This document shows positions 16,321-23,089 of a stretch of 23,425 nt of DNA, one piece after another. The position numbers and the translations under genes were made by a program. This DNA comes from CAYZPB01 sp964551195. GTDB taxonomy: Bacteria > Bacillota > Bacilli > Tepidibacillales > Tepidibacillaceae. The notes below the pieces were generated by a model. That model was not told the DNA's origin and ran no database searches. It saw only the letters and a list, made by a program, of their open reading frames with translations. Within the stretch, counting starts at the first letter, position 1. Each line of letters begins with the position of its first letter. The stretch lies in NCBI GenBank assembly GCA_964551195.1, contig CAZKBI010000018.1:1-23425 (forward strand). Direction: 5' to 3'.

Positions 16321-18813
16321 ATGGAGAGAAATTATCAACCGGTAGAGGTTGAGAAAAAATGGCAAGGGGTCTGGGAAGAGCAGAACCTTTTTAGGACGGA
16401 TGAGAATCCTAGCAAGCCCAAATTCTATGCGCTGGAGCAATTTCCTTATCCATCTGGTGATGGCTTACATATGGGGCACCTACGCGTCTATACGATTGGC
16501 GATGTAATCGCGCGTTTTAAGACCATGAATGGTTATCGTGTGCTGCATCCGATGGGCGCTGATTCTTTTGGCTTACCAGCAGAGAATGCAGCAATTCAGC
16601 GTGGGGCCAAACCAGCTGAATGGACACAGAGAAATATGGAGAAGATGATTGACGAACTTAAGCAACTAGGCAATTCCTATGATTGGGAACGCTATCTTGC
16701 TACAAGTACGCCTGAATATTATAAATATACGCAATGGTTATTCCTCTTATTCTACGAACGCGGGCTCGCCTACAAAAAAGAGGCAGCAGTCAACTGGTGC
16801 CCAGATTGTAATACTGTGCTTGCTAATGAACAAGTTGAGGATGGAGTTTGTTGGCGCTGTGCAAGCGTGGTTTCTAAAAAGAAACTCAGCCAGTGGTTCC
16901 TAAAAATAACAGATTATGCTGAACGTTTGTTAGATGATTTAGATGATTTGCCAGACTGGCCGGAGAAGGTTAAGCTGATGCAGCGAAACTGGATTGGTCG
17001 TAGCGAGGGTGCAGAGGTCGTATTTACGGTACCGACACATAATGATGCGAAGATACCAGTATTTACGACGCGTCCAGATACGCTTTATGGTGTTACCTAT
17101 ATGGTATTAGCGCCAGAGCACGAGCTTGTTCCAGAATTAACTCGGGGTAATGAAAACGAGGCTGTGATTGAACAATTTATTAAGGAACTAGCGAGGGAGA
17201 GCGAGATTGCTCGCACCTCGACTGAGGCTGAGAAGGTCGGTTATTTCACGGGTAGCTATGCTTTGCACCCCTTAACTGGGGAGAATGTACCAATCTGGGT
17301 TGCTAATTATGTTCTTGTTGATTATGGAACTGGCGCCGTTATGGGTGTTCCGGCACATGATGAACGAGATTTTGAATTTGCAAGAAAATATAATTTACCT
17401 ATCAGAATCGTAATTGCACCAGAGGATAAACCGGAATATAAAGATCTTGCAGGTGAAAAGTTAGAAGCTGCTTATATTGATGATGGAATCCAGGTTAATT
17501 CGGGCCAATTTGATGGAATGAATAATCGCGAGGCTCTGCCACTTTTTAGTGAGCATCTTGAGAAAATTGGAAAAGGTGAAGCCAATATAAACTATCGTTT
17601 GCGTGATTGGTTGATTTCCCGTCAGCGGTACTGGGGAGCACCAATCCCGATTATCAACTGTGAAAAATGTGGGCTCTTGCCAGTACCACTTGAGGATCTG
17701 CCGGTAATTCTGCCGGAGGATGTAACTTTTGATGGTAAAACTAATCCACTTACGACATCGGCGGCTTTTGTCAACACAACCTGTCACAAATGCGGCGGTG
17801 CGGCGAAACGCGAGACTGATACGATGGATACCTTTATCGATTCATCTTGGTATTATTACCGCTTTATTAGTCCGAATTATAATAAGGGACCCTTCGATTC
17901 TAAGCTAGTGAATGATTGGATGCCTGTTGATGAGTACGTTGGCGGTGTTGAGCATGCGGTCTTGCATCTGCTCTATTCTCGCTTTTTCACGAAGGTGCTT
18001 TATGATGCTGGTTTGGTTGCTTTTGAGGAGCCCTTTAAATCGCTGCTAACACAGGGCATGGTTATTAAGGATGGCTCCAAAATGTCGAAGTCTAAGGGCA
18101 ATGTAGTCAGTCCAACAGAGATTTTTGAGAAGTATGGTGCTGATACGGCACGATTATTTATACTCTTTGCAGCACCACCTGATCGTGATCTAGATTGGAC
18201 CGAAGCTGGTGTTGAAGGAAGTTACCGTTTTATAAATCGTGTCTGGCGTTTAGTTAACAGCCACCTTGAGCTCTTACACGACTATCCGGTTGGTTCTGCT
18301 TATCTTGAGGAAGAGCTTACTGATGAAGATAAGGAACTACGTCGTACACTACACATCACAATCAAAAGAGCGACTAAGGACATTGCCGAGCGTAACAATT
18401 TTAATACTGCAATTAGTGCGGTGATGGAATTAGTTAATAAAATATACGGAGTTTCTGAACAGATCAAGGGAGCAATCTTAGCTGAGGCGATTCGCACAGT
18501 GATTATTTTGCTTTCGCCGATGACACCACATCTTTCAGAGGAGCTCTGGCACTTGATTGGTAATGAGGAAAGTATTTATTATGTAGCCTGGCCTGAATAT
18601 TCAGAGGATTATCTGATATTAGATGAGGTCGAAATGGCTGTACAGGTTAATGGCAAGCTGCGCGGCAAATTAATTGTGCCAACGGCGGCATCCAAGGAAG
18701 AGGTTGAGAAGTTGTTAGCTGCTGATCCGAAGCTGGAAAATTGGACTGAAGGTAAAGATATTCGCAAAATTATTGTGGTACCTAAGAAGTTAGTTAACCT
18801 TGTTGTAGGTTAA
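16321..18813 (+). CDS. leuS: leucyl-tRNA synthetase
   Basis: The 830-residue class I synthetase charges tRNA-Leu. The ATP-binding HIGH motif appears as HMGH at residues 50-53, and KMSKS is at 587-591. The inserted CP1 editing domain is present, with TTRPDTLYG and GVPAHDERDFEFA, so mischarged norvaline or isoleucine can be hydrolysed. Paired Cys motifs (CPDC...CWRC and CEKC...CHKC) suggest zinc sites. DTFIDSSWYYYRF lies in the catalytic core. Length is normal (about 800-830 in Bacillota). AAAGGGGAG (16304-16312) precedes the ATG by 8 bases. Only 30 bases separate it from cvfB, so it has no room for the T-box leader that often controls leuS in this phylum. Transcription ends at the hairpin at 18832-18869. 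Confidence 0.97.
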   Translation: MERNYQPVEVEKKWQGVWEEQNLFRTDENPSKPKFYALEQFPYPSGDGLHMGHLRVYTIGDVIARFKTMNGYRVLHPMGADSFGLPAENAAIQRGAKPAEWTQRNMEKMIDELKQLGNSYDWERYLATSTPEYYKYTQWLFLLFYERGLAYKKEAAVNWCPDCNTVLANEQVEDGVCWRCASVVSKKKLSQWFLKITDYAERLLDDLDDLPDWPEKVKLMQRNWIGRSEGAEVVFTVPTHNDAKIPVFTTRPDTLYGVTYMVLAPEHELVPELTRGNENEAVIEQFIKELARESEIARTSTEAEKVGYFTGSYALHPLTGENVPIWVANYVLVDYGTGAVMGVPAHDERDFEFARKYNLPIRIVIAPEDKPEYKDLAGEKLEAAYIDDGIQVNSGQFDGMNNREALPLFSEHLEKIGKGEANINYRLRDWLISRQRYWGAPIPIINCEKCGLLPVPLEDLPVILPEDVTFDGKTNPLTTSAAFVNTTCHKCGGAAKRETDTMDTFIDSSWYYYRFISPNYNKGPFDSKLVNDWMPVDEYVGGVEHAVLHLLYSRFFTKVLYDAGLVAFEEPFKSLLTQGMVIKDGSKMSKSKGNVVSPTEIFEKYGADTARLFILFAAPPDRDLDWTEAGVEGSYRFINRVWRLVNSHLELLHDYPVGSAYLEEELTDEDKELRRTLHITIKRATKDIAERNNFNTAISAVMELVNKIYGVSEQIKGAILAEAIRTVIILLSPMTPHLSEELWHLIGNEESIYYVAWPEYSEDYLILDEVEMAVQVNGKLRGKLIVPTAASKEEVEKLLAADPKLENWTEGKDIRKIIVVPKKLVNLVVG

Positions 18814-18831
18814 GATAAATATCAGCAAATA

Positions 18832-18869
18832 AAAAAAGATTCGGTTTCTCTTGAAACTGAATCTTTTTT
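18832..18869. terminator. bidirectional intrinsic terminator
   Basis: Arms 18832-18848 and 18853-18869 form a 17-bp stem (one G-T pair) around a 4-base loop. An A-run opens the left arm and a T-run closes the right arm, so both strands carry a U-tract in RNA. It sits between the convergent ends of leuS (stop at 18813) and the minus-strand gene ending at 18886, and should stop transcription from both sides. Confidence 0.9.
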
Positions 18870-18885
18870 GTTGAATATTATTTCT

Positions 18886-19251
18886 TTAGTTAAAGTTTTC
18901 GATAATTGGTTCTAAGTAAGCTTGGGCATCTTTAGAAGTAAGTAAACCCTCAGTAATCAGATCAAGGACCGTCTTTGTATCGGGATAATCTTCAGGGATT
19001 TTCAGCCCCTCATAGAACTCAGCCTTAGTTAAATCGTAGGCAGCAATTATTTCACGTAAGCTCCGCATGCCGCGACGACCGCTGTCGATGCCCTGACCAG
19101 CGATGGCGAGTAAATCTTCATAGCCGAGCTCCGAAACAGCAGGAGCCTCAAGCGTCATATCGGGAAAAAGCCCGCCAGCATAAGCAAGTGAAAATCCAGC
19201 AGCTATTATTATTAAGATGATGAATCCATAGAAAAATTTAAGCTTGCTCAT
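18886..19251 (-). CDS. small membrane-anchored protein of the polyferredoxin locus
   Basis: The 121-residue protein has one N-terminal hydrophobic helix (about residues 6-25), then an extracytoplasmic part. Its C-terminal region of about 60 residues (61-121) contains SLREIIAAYDLTKAEFYEGL followed by KIPEDYPD and ends YLEPIIENF. This region matches the other small protein of the locus (20319-20690) at about 20 of 58 positions in my hand alignment. It also resembles a short helical domain I know from clostridial 4Fe-4S and redox loci, with the pattern L-x-E-x-Y-x-(I/L)-x-x-x-E-(F/L). I know of no assigned function. The ATG at 19251 lies within the 3' end of the polyferredoxin gene (14-base overlap), with AAGGAAGAG just ahead. 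This implies coupled translation. The gene ends 16 bases before the shared terminator. Confidence 0.8.
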   Translation of the reverse strand: MSKLKFFYGFIILIIIAAGFSLAYAGGLFPDMTLEAPAVSELGYEDLLAIAGQGIDSGRRGMRSLREIIAAYDLTKAEFYEGLKIPEDYPDTKTVLDLITEGLLTSKDAQAYLEPIIENFN

Positions 19252-20176
19252 TATTCTCTTCCTTCTCAGCTACTAAGTTTTTAAGGAATGCTTTTTTCTT
19301 TTTAATATTATAAAGGTCTTTTGGAAAGTACTCCAGATCGAGTGCTCCGTCCTGATTACAGGTATCTACGCAGTTTAAACAATGGTTACAATCTAGCGCG
19401 TCTATTTTGCCATCTTGGGCAATAATATCAATGTTCATCGGGCAAGCACGTTCACAGAGTCCACAGCTTGTACAGACAGAGTCATTTTTAACAATCCGCA
19501 AGGGACTGGCTAGCCCCAGTATATTAATTGTAGCTCCCATCGGACAAAGGTATTTACAGAAAGGTCGGGTAACGAATAGTGACATTACGACGAAAAAGAT
19601 TAGCATAATTAACGCAAAGGTAACCTGTCCCGTCGTAATTTTCATGGTTGCAACAATGATGTCGTAGTCGCGGATGACCATGGTCCCTGCATACCAGGTC
19701 GCAAGAATAATCAATGGTAGCAGGAAATATTTAATTACGCGCATCTGCTGGTCGAAGGAATGTAATCCTTCGCGATTTTTGCGGAGCATAGAACGATATT
19801 TACGGTTAATAATTTTGACCCCAGGTAACTTGCCCAAAAGATTACCGATTTTACGAATAATCTCCTGTGCTGTTCCGAGTGGACAGATCCATCCGCAGAA
19901 ACCGCCGCGAAAGAGTAAAGTAATTAAGACAACCAGACCGAATAGCACGAGGTTACTCATGTTAGTATTACGCAGAAACTCTCCTGTTTTTAAATATGAA
20001 AACAATGTTTCAAAACCGCCAAAAGGACAATATTCCTCAAGATTGCGATCGTAATAGAAAAGGTGTCTTCTTAATATATTAGCGATAAATATAAAGACTA
20101 TAGCCTGTGTAAGCAAACGGTAAGTACGAATACGTTTGTACCAAGGCACCTGGTTGTTCGGTTTTTTCTTCGCCAA
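19238..20176 (-). CDS. membrane 4Fe-4S polyferredoxin (NapH/YccM-like)
   Basis: The 312-residue protein has several transmembrane helices and a cytoplasmic ferredoxin tail. Conserved motifs, in order, are CPFGG (from Cys50), CGWICPLG (Cys94/Cys98), CKYLCPMG (Cys207/Cys211), then two 4Fe-4S clusters. The cluster ligands are Cys235/238/241/245 and Cys263/266/269/273. The CxxxCP pairs are the hallmark of the NapH/NosR/CcoG/YccM group, which passes electrons across or along the membrane. The donor and acceptor here are unknown. The TTG start at 20174-20176 has AAGGA 8 bases ahead; an ATG a little upstream is out of frame. It overlaps the next small gene by 14 bases. There is no periplasmic nitrate reductase, FMN-binding protein or cytochrome gene beside it in this window. 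Confidence 0.88.
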   Translation of the reverse strand: MAKKKPNNQVPWYKRIRTYRLLTQAIVFIFIANILRRHLFYYDRNLEEYCPFGGFETLFSYLKTGEFLRNTNMSNLVLFGLVVLITLLFRGGFCGWICPLGTAQEIIRKIGNLLGKLPGVKIINRKYRSMLRKNREGLHSFDQQMRVIKYFLLPLIILATWYAGTMVIRDYDIIVATMKITTGQVTFALIMLIFFVVMSLFVTRPFCKYLCPMGATINILGLASPLRIVKNDSVCTSCGLCERACPMNIDIIAQDGKIDALDCNHCLNCVDTCNQDGALDLEYFPKDLYNIKKKKAFLKNLVAEKEENNEQA

Positions 20177-20212
20177 CTTTATTCCTTCTTTCGCTCTGCT
20201 CCATGTTCGAAG

Positions 20213-20226
20213 TGGTACCGGGTACC
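20213..20226. repeat. short palindrome, copy 1 (TGGTACCGGGTACC)
   Basis: GGTACC occurs twice with one base between, making a 13-base perfect palindrome in the 142-base gap between the polyferredoxin gene and the upstream small gene. It matches the intergenic element at 22157-22170 at 12 of 14 positions. It may be a REP-like element or an operator; nothing decides between them here. Confidence 0.4.
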
Positions 20227-20318
20227 CCCCGATTTGTGTCGAAATTAGTACACTTTCTATATTTTAAAAGATATTACATAAATAATCTTTAACTTTGAGC
20301 AATTAGTAACTTTTATGG

Positions 20319-20690
20319 TCAATCCTGATTATCTGATTGCTCTTTTTCTTTCTCTTTATAAGCCTCAATAATTGGCTTCATATAACCATTGATGTCATTA
20401 TAATGGATTTTCCCGCTGCGCACCAATTTAATTATCTGTTCATCATTATCGACGTGGTCAGCTGGTAATTTAATTGCAGCGTAGAATTCCTCAGCATCAA
20501 GATCGTATTTTTCGATTAGACCTGTAAGCGTATATTTACCACCAGGTTGACTACCACCAGGGCGCCCACCGTCTCCATCATAATCATTCACTAATTGCGA
20601 TAAATTTAGTGCAAAAAGTCCGATAATTAGAATTACCAGCATAAATAAGCCCATAAAATATTTGAAATTCCCTAGTGAATTATTATCCAT
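20319..20690 (-). CDS. small membrane-anchored protein, paralogue of the 18886-19251 product
   Basis: The 123-residue protein has an N-terminal hydrophobic helix (about 10-30), a Gly/Asp-rich linker (about 36-51), and the same C-terminal domain as the locus's other small protein: YTLTGLIEKYDLDAEEFY, then IKLPADH, and GYMKPIIEAY (about 53-112). A charged Lys/Glu tail follows. It is the first gene of the minus-strand set. AAAAGGA lies about 9 bases before the ATG. The 142-base gap to the polyferredoxin gene has no clear terminator, so one transcript for all three is plausible. Divergent transcription with comEA starts within the 70-odd bases upstream; a weak TTAAAC-N17-TAATAT could be its promoter. 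The function is unknown. Confidence 0.75.
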   Translation of the reverse strand: MDNNSLGNFKYFMGLFMLVILIIGLFALNLSQLVNDYDGDGGRPGGSQPGGKYTLTGLIEKYDLDAEEFYAAIKLPADHVDNDEQIIKLVRSGKIHYNDINGYMKPIIEAYKEKEKEQSDNQD

Positions 20691-20738
20691 CGTTCAAGTC
20701 CTTTTACTTTATTTGTAATATTAGTCGTTTAATTACAA

Positions 20739-20767
20739 TTGTTTAATAATATATGTTAAAATATAAT
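20739..20767 (+). promoter_or_regulatory. predicted sigma-A promoter of comEA
   Basis: TTGTTT (20739-20744) and a perfect TATAAT (20762-20767) are 17 bases apart. Transcription would begin near 20774, leaving an untranslated leader of about 120 bases. The leader has a small TGAGT/ACTCA stem but no recognised riboswitch. The -10 box overlaps an in-frame ATG at 20766, which rules that ATG out as a start. Confidence 0.7.
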
Positions 20768-20882
20768 GATAGCGCTATTGTTGAGTTTATCTTATTTTTT
20801 AGCTTTCTGCATCTGTTTGTCTGTCCATATTGTGCCTAATTATTCTGAGTGTCAACTCATTATAAATATCAATAATTATGAT

Positions 20883-20888
20883 GGAGGG
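20883..20888 (+). promoter_or_regulatory. ribosome binding site fixing the comEA TTG start
   Basis: GGAGGG is 6 bases before TTG 20895. No comparable site precedes the earlier in-frame codons, and the promoter overlaps the first ATG. Confidence 0.65.
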
Positions 20889-20894
20889 TTTTAT

Positions 20895-21518
20895 TTGTTT
20901 GTAAGTAATAAAATTAAATTTGTTGTTATCGCTCTTGTTTTGTTGGTTGCCGGTTTGATTGGCTATCAGTTACTTGCGAAACCAGCAGCGCCAGAGTTCA
21001 CATTATTAGAAGGAATTAATTCAATAGAACTTGTTGATGATGCACAGACCGATGATGAGAAAGCCGATCCAGATCTTATACAAGCACCGACAAAAGTGTT
21101 AGTCGATATCAAGGGAGCAATCGAGCGACCAGGCGTCTATGAGCTACCCGCAGATGCACGTGTAATTGACGTAGTGGACTTAGCCGGTGGACTACTTGCA
21201 GATGCTGATACCTATCAAGTAAATATGGCAAGCATAATCTATGACGCCATGGAGATAATTATTCCAAAAAAAGGTGAAATAATCAAGTCGAAAACAGTGG
21301 ATGTAAGCGGACAAAGTGTAACTGTAGGTAAGATTAATCTGAATACGGCCAACCTTAGCCAATTGATTTCTTTAGCGGGCATCGGCGAGGTTAAGGCTCA
21401 GGCAATCATTAGCTACCGTGAGCAACATGGTCAGTTCCAGAAAATCGAGGATTTAATGCGCGTTTCGGGAATTGGTGCGACAACTTTTGCGATAATTAAA
21501 GACTTAATTTCGGTTTAG
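20895..21518 (+). CDS. comEA: competence DNA receptor ComEA (SLBB + helix-hairpin-helix)
   Basis: The 207-residue protein, almost the same length as B. subtilis ComEA, is a membrane-anchored double-stranded DNA receptor for natural transformation. It has an N-terminal transmembrane helix (about 7-27), an acidic linker, an SLBB domain (about 67-127, VLVDIKGAIERPGVYELP), and a C-terminal helix-hairpin-helix DNA-binding domain (about 145-206). The latter has INLNTANLSQLISLAGIG and a second hairpin VSGIGATTF. The TTG start is set by the promoter position and GGAGGG. It faces away from the minus-strand polyferredoxin set. comEB follows 71 bases later, but comEC, the DNA channel, is not next to it. 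Confidence 0.93.
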   Translation: MFVSNKIKFVVIALVLLVAGLIGYQLLAKPAAPEFTLLEGINSIELVDDAQTDDEKADPDLIQAPTKVLVDIKGAIERPGVYELPADARVIDVVDLAGGLLADADTYQVNMASIIYDAMEIIIPKKGEIIKSKTVDVSGQSVTVGKINLNTANLSQLISLAGIGEVKAQAIISYREQHGQFQKIEDLMRVSGIGATTFAIIKDLISV

Positions 21519-21543
21519 GTATAAATCAATCAGTGAAATCAGG

Positions 21544-21549
21544 TATAAT
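21544..21549 (+). promoter_or_regulatory. possible -10 box upstream of comEB
   Basis: A perfect TATAAT stands 40 bases before the comEB ATG, in the comEA-comEB gap. I find no good -35 hexamer 16-18 bases upstream, so this is only a candidate internal promoter. Confidence 0.3.
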
Positions 21550-21589
21550 AAGAGGAAATAGATAATTCAGCGAGCTGGGGGTAATCATA

Positions 21590-22075
21590 ATGGAAGCAGA
21601 GAATGGAAATGTGAGAAAGCGAAAAAGTTGGGACGAATATTTCATGGAATTAACTTTTAACGTGGCAGAAAGGGCAACCTGCCCACGACGTCAGGTCGGA
21701 GCAATTCTAGTCAAGGACCGAAAGCTGATGGGTACCGGTTATAACGGTAGTCCGTCGGGTGTCTCTGACTGCTTAGATAAGGGCTGTATGATGGAACATT
21801 TTGAAGAGAATGGTGAAGTGAAGGAGCGCTGTATTCGCACGATTCATGCGGAGGTTAATCTAATGCTTTTTACCGATCGCGATGACCGCGAAGGATCGAC
21901 TGTCTACTCGACCGATTCACCTTGTTATAATTGTGCAAAGATGCTGGCCAATAGTGGCATCAAGGAAGTAGTCTATGAACATATTTATGAGAAGGATCAC
22001 CCCAAAGTCGAGCAGTTATTTGCAGAAGCGGGCATAATCTATCGTCAATACATTCGACAGGAAAAAGGATGTTAA
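21590..22075 (+). CDS. comEB: dCMP deaminase ComEB
   Basis: The 161-residue zinc enzyme deaminates dCMP to dUMP, feeding thymidylate synthesis. The catalytic motifs are IHAEVN, with the zinc His and the proton-shuttle Glu, and SPCYNCAK, with the two zinc Cys. The SWDEYFMELTFNVAERATCPRRQVGAI start and the GYNGSPSG segment are characteristic of the family. The name comes from its place in the comE operon; the enzyme itself is not known to be needed for DNA uptake. A GGGGG site (21577-21581) lies 8 bases before the ATG. What follows is an unrelated ABC exporter, not comEC. Confidence 0.95.
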   Translation: MEAENGNVRKRKSWDEYFMELTFNVAERATCPRRQVGAILVKDRKLMGTGYNGSPSGVSDCLDKGCMMEHFEENGEVKERCIRTIHAEVNLMLFTDRDDREGSTVYSTDSPCYNCAKMLANSGIKEVVYEHIYEKDHPKVEQLFAEAGIIYRQYIRQEKGC

Positions 22076-22119
22076 TAAAGCTAAATGGCAAGGAAAATTT
22101 AATGAGGGCGTAATGATCA

Positions 22120-22170
22120 GTGCCTGGGAAGGAAGATTAAGGGCAAGTTGAAGACATGGTACCAGGCACC
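22120..22170. repeat. intergenic inverted repeat with palindrome copy 2
   Basis: GTGCCTGG (22120-22127) and CCAGGCAC (22162-22169) are exact inverted repeats around a 34-base loop. The right part, TGGTACCAGGCACC (22157-22170), is nearly the palindrome at 20213-20226 (12 of 14). The whole lies in the 120-base gap between comEB and the ABC ATPase gene, which otherwise shows no gene or clear terminator. GGTGCC/GGCACC-type palindromes resemble REP elements associated with Y1 (RAYT) transposases, but no transposase is present here. Confidence 0.4.
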
Positions 22171-22195
22171 ACGACAAGTAGGAGGAGGGATAGCA

Positions 22196-23089
22196 ATGGC
22201 AATTGTGGAGTTAATTAATATTTCGAAAAATTTCGGCAATGTGCAAGCGCTTGATGGAGTTAACCTAGAAGTTAAAGAAGGTGAGGTCTATGGATTTATT
22301 GGACCGAATGGGGCAGGCAAAACTACTACAATCCGGATACTGCTTGGTATCCTAAAAGCGACAGAGGGAGAGGCACGAGTTTTTGGAAAAGATGCTTGGA
22401 ATGATGCTGTAAAAATCCACCAAAACTTAGCCTATGTGCCTGGCGAAGTAAATCTCTGGCCCAATCTTACTGGCGGTGAGATTATTGATTTATTTGTAAA
22501 ACTACGTGGTTCAAATAAGCTCAGCCGACGGGAAGAATTGGTTGAAAGATTTGATCTCGATACAACTAAGAAGTTTAGGACCTATTCCAAGGGTAATCGG
22601 CAGAAGGTCGCACTAATTTCTGCATTCGCAGCTGATGCTGACCTATATATTTTCGATGAGCCAACATCAGGGTTGGATCCATTAATGGTTCAGGTATTCC
22701 AAGAGTGTGTGGAAGAGATTAAAGTTAAAGGTAAAAGTGTTTTGCTGTCCAGTCATATACTTTCAGAAGTTGAACGTTTATGTGACAAGCTCAGCATTAT
22801 TCGGCAGGGCAAAATTATTGAGACGGGAACACTCGAGGAGCTAAGACACTTAACTCGGAACAGGATGATTATTCAGACCGAAAGACCGATTATTGACATA
22901 GACAAACTAAATGGTGTCCATAACCTAGAAAAGAAGGAGGATACCGTTTCTTTTCAAGTCGATAGCGATGAGTTAGATAATGTTATTAAGCATATCAGTC
23001 CAGCTGGAATTATAAAATTAGAGAGTGCTCCTCCAACACTAGAAGATTTATTTATGAGACACTATAAGGGAGACGGGGGTGAGCAATAA
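22196..23089 (+). CDS. ABC-2 exporter ATP-binding protein
   Basis: The 297-residue ATPase belongs to the CcmA/BcrA-like class that powers two-gene exporters. Motifs are Walker A GPNGAGKTT, Walker B LYIFDEPTSGLDP, and switch His in LLSSHILSEVE. The signature reads YSKGNRQKVALI instead of LSGGQ, a variant common in BcrA-type ATPases and not a sign of decay. The C-terminal 80 residues form the usual accessory domain. ATG 22196 is preceded by AGGAGGAGGG ending 5 bases ahead. A TTG at 22148 is also in frame but would place 16 atypical residues, overlapping the inverted repeat, before the domain. The start of the permease gene overlaps its stop (TAATG), so the two form one exporter. Confidence 0.92.
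   Translation: MAIVELINISKNFGNVQALDGVNLEVKEGEVYGFIGPNGAGKTTTIRILLGILKATEGEARVFGKDAWNDAVKIHQNLAYVPGEVNLWPNLTGGEIIDLFVKLRGSNKLSRREELVERFDLDTTKKFRTYSKGNRQKVALISAFAADADLYIFDEPTSGLDPLMVQVFQECVEEIKVKGKSVLLSSHILSEVERLCDKLSIIRQGKIIETGTLEELRHLTRNRMIIQTERPIIDIDKLNGVHNLEKKEDTVSFQVDSDELDNVIKHISPAGIIKLESAPPTLEDLFMRHYKGDGGEQ

Noticed and set aside
17461..17787. Long open frame on the minus strand inside leuS (and other antisense frames such as 14775-15104)
   Set aside because: They lie opposite well-supported genes, have no ribosome binding sites and no recognisable domains.
20766..20894. A 43-codon N-terminal extension of ComEA from ATG 20766
   Set aside because: The ATG overlaps a perfect TATAAT -10 box and has no ribosome binding site; GGAGGG before TTG 20895 and the usual ComEA length point to the shorter form.
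22148..22195. Start of the ABC-2 ATPase at TTG 22148
   Set aside because: It would encode 16 atypical residues through the inverted repeat; ATG 22196 has an excellent AGGAGG-type site at the right distance.
22196..23089. Degenerate ATPase because the LSGGQ signature is replaced by YSKGNRQK
   Set aside because: This variant is normal for BcrA-type exporter ATPases; Walker A, Walker B and the switch His are intact.
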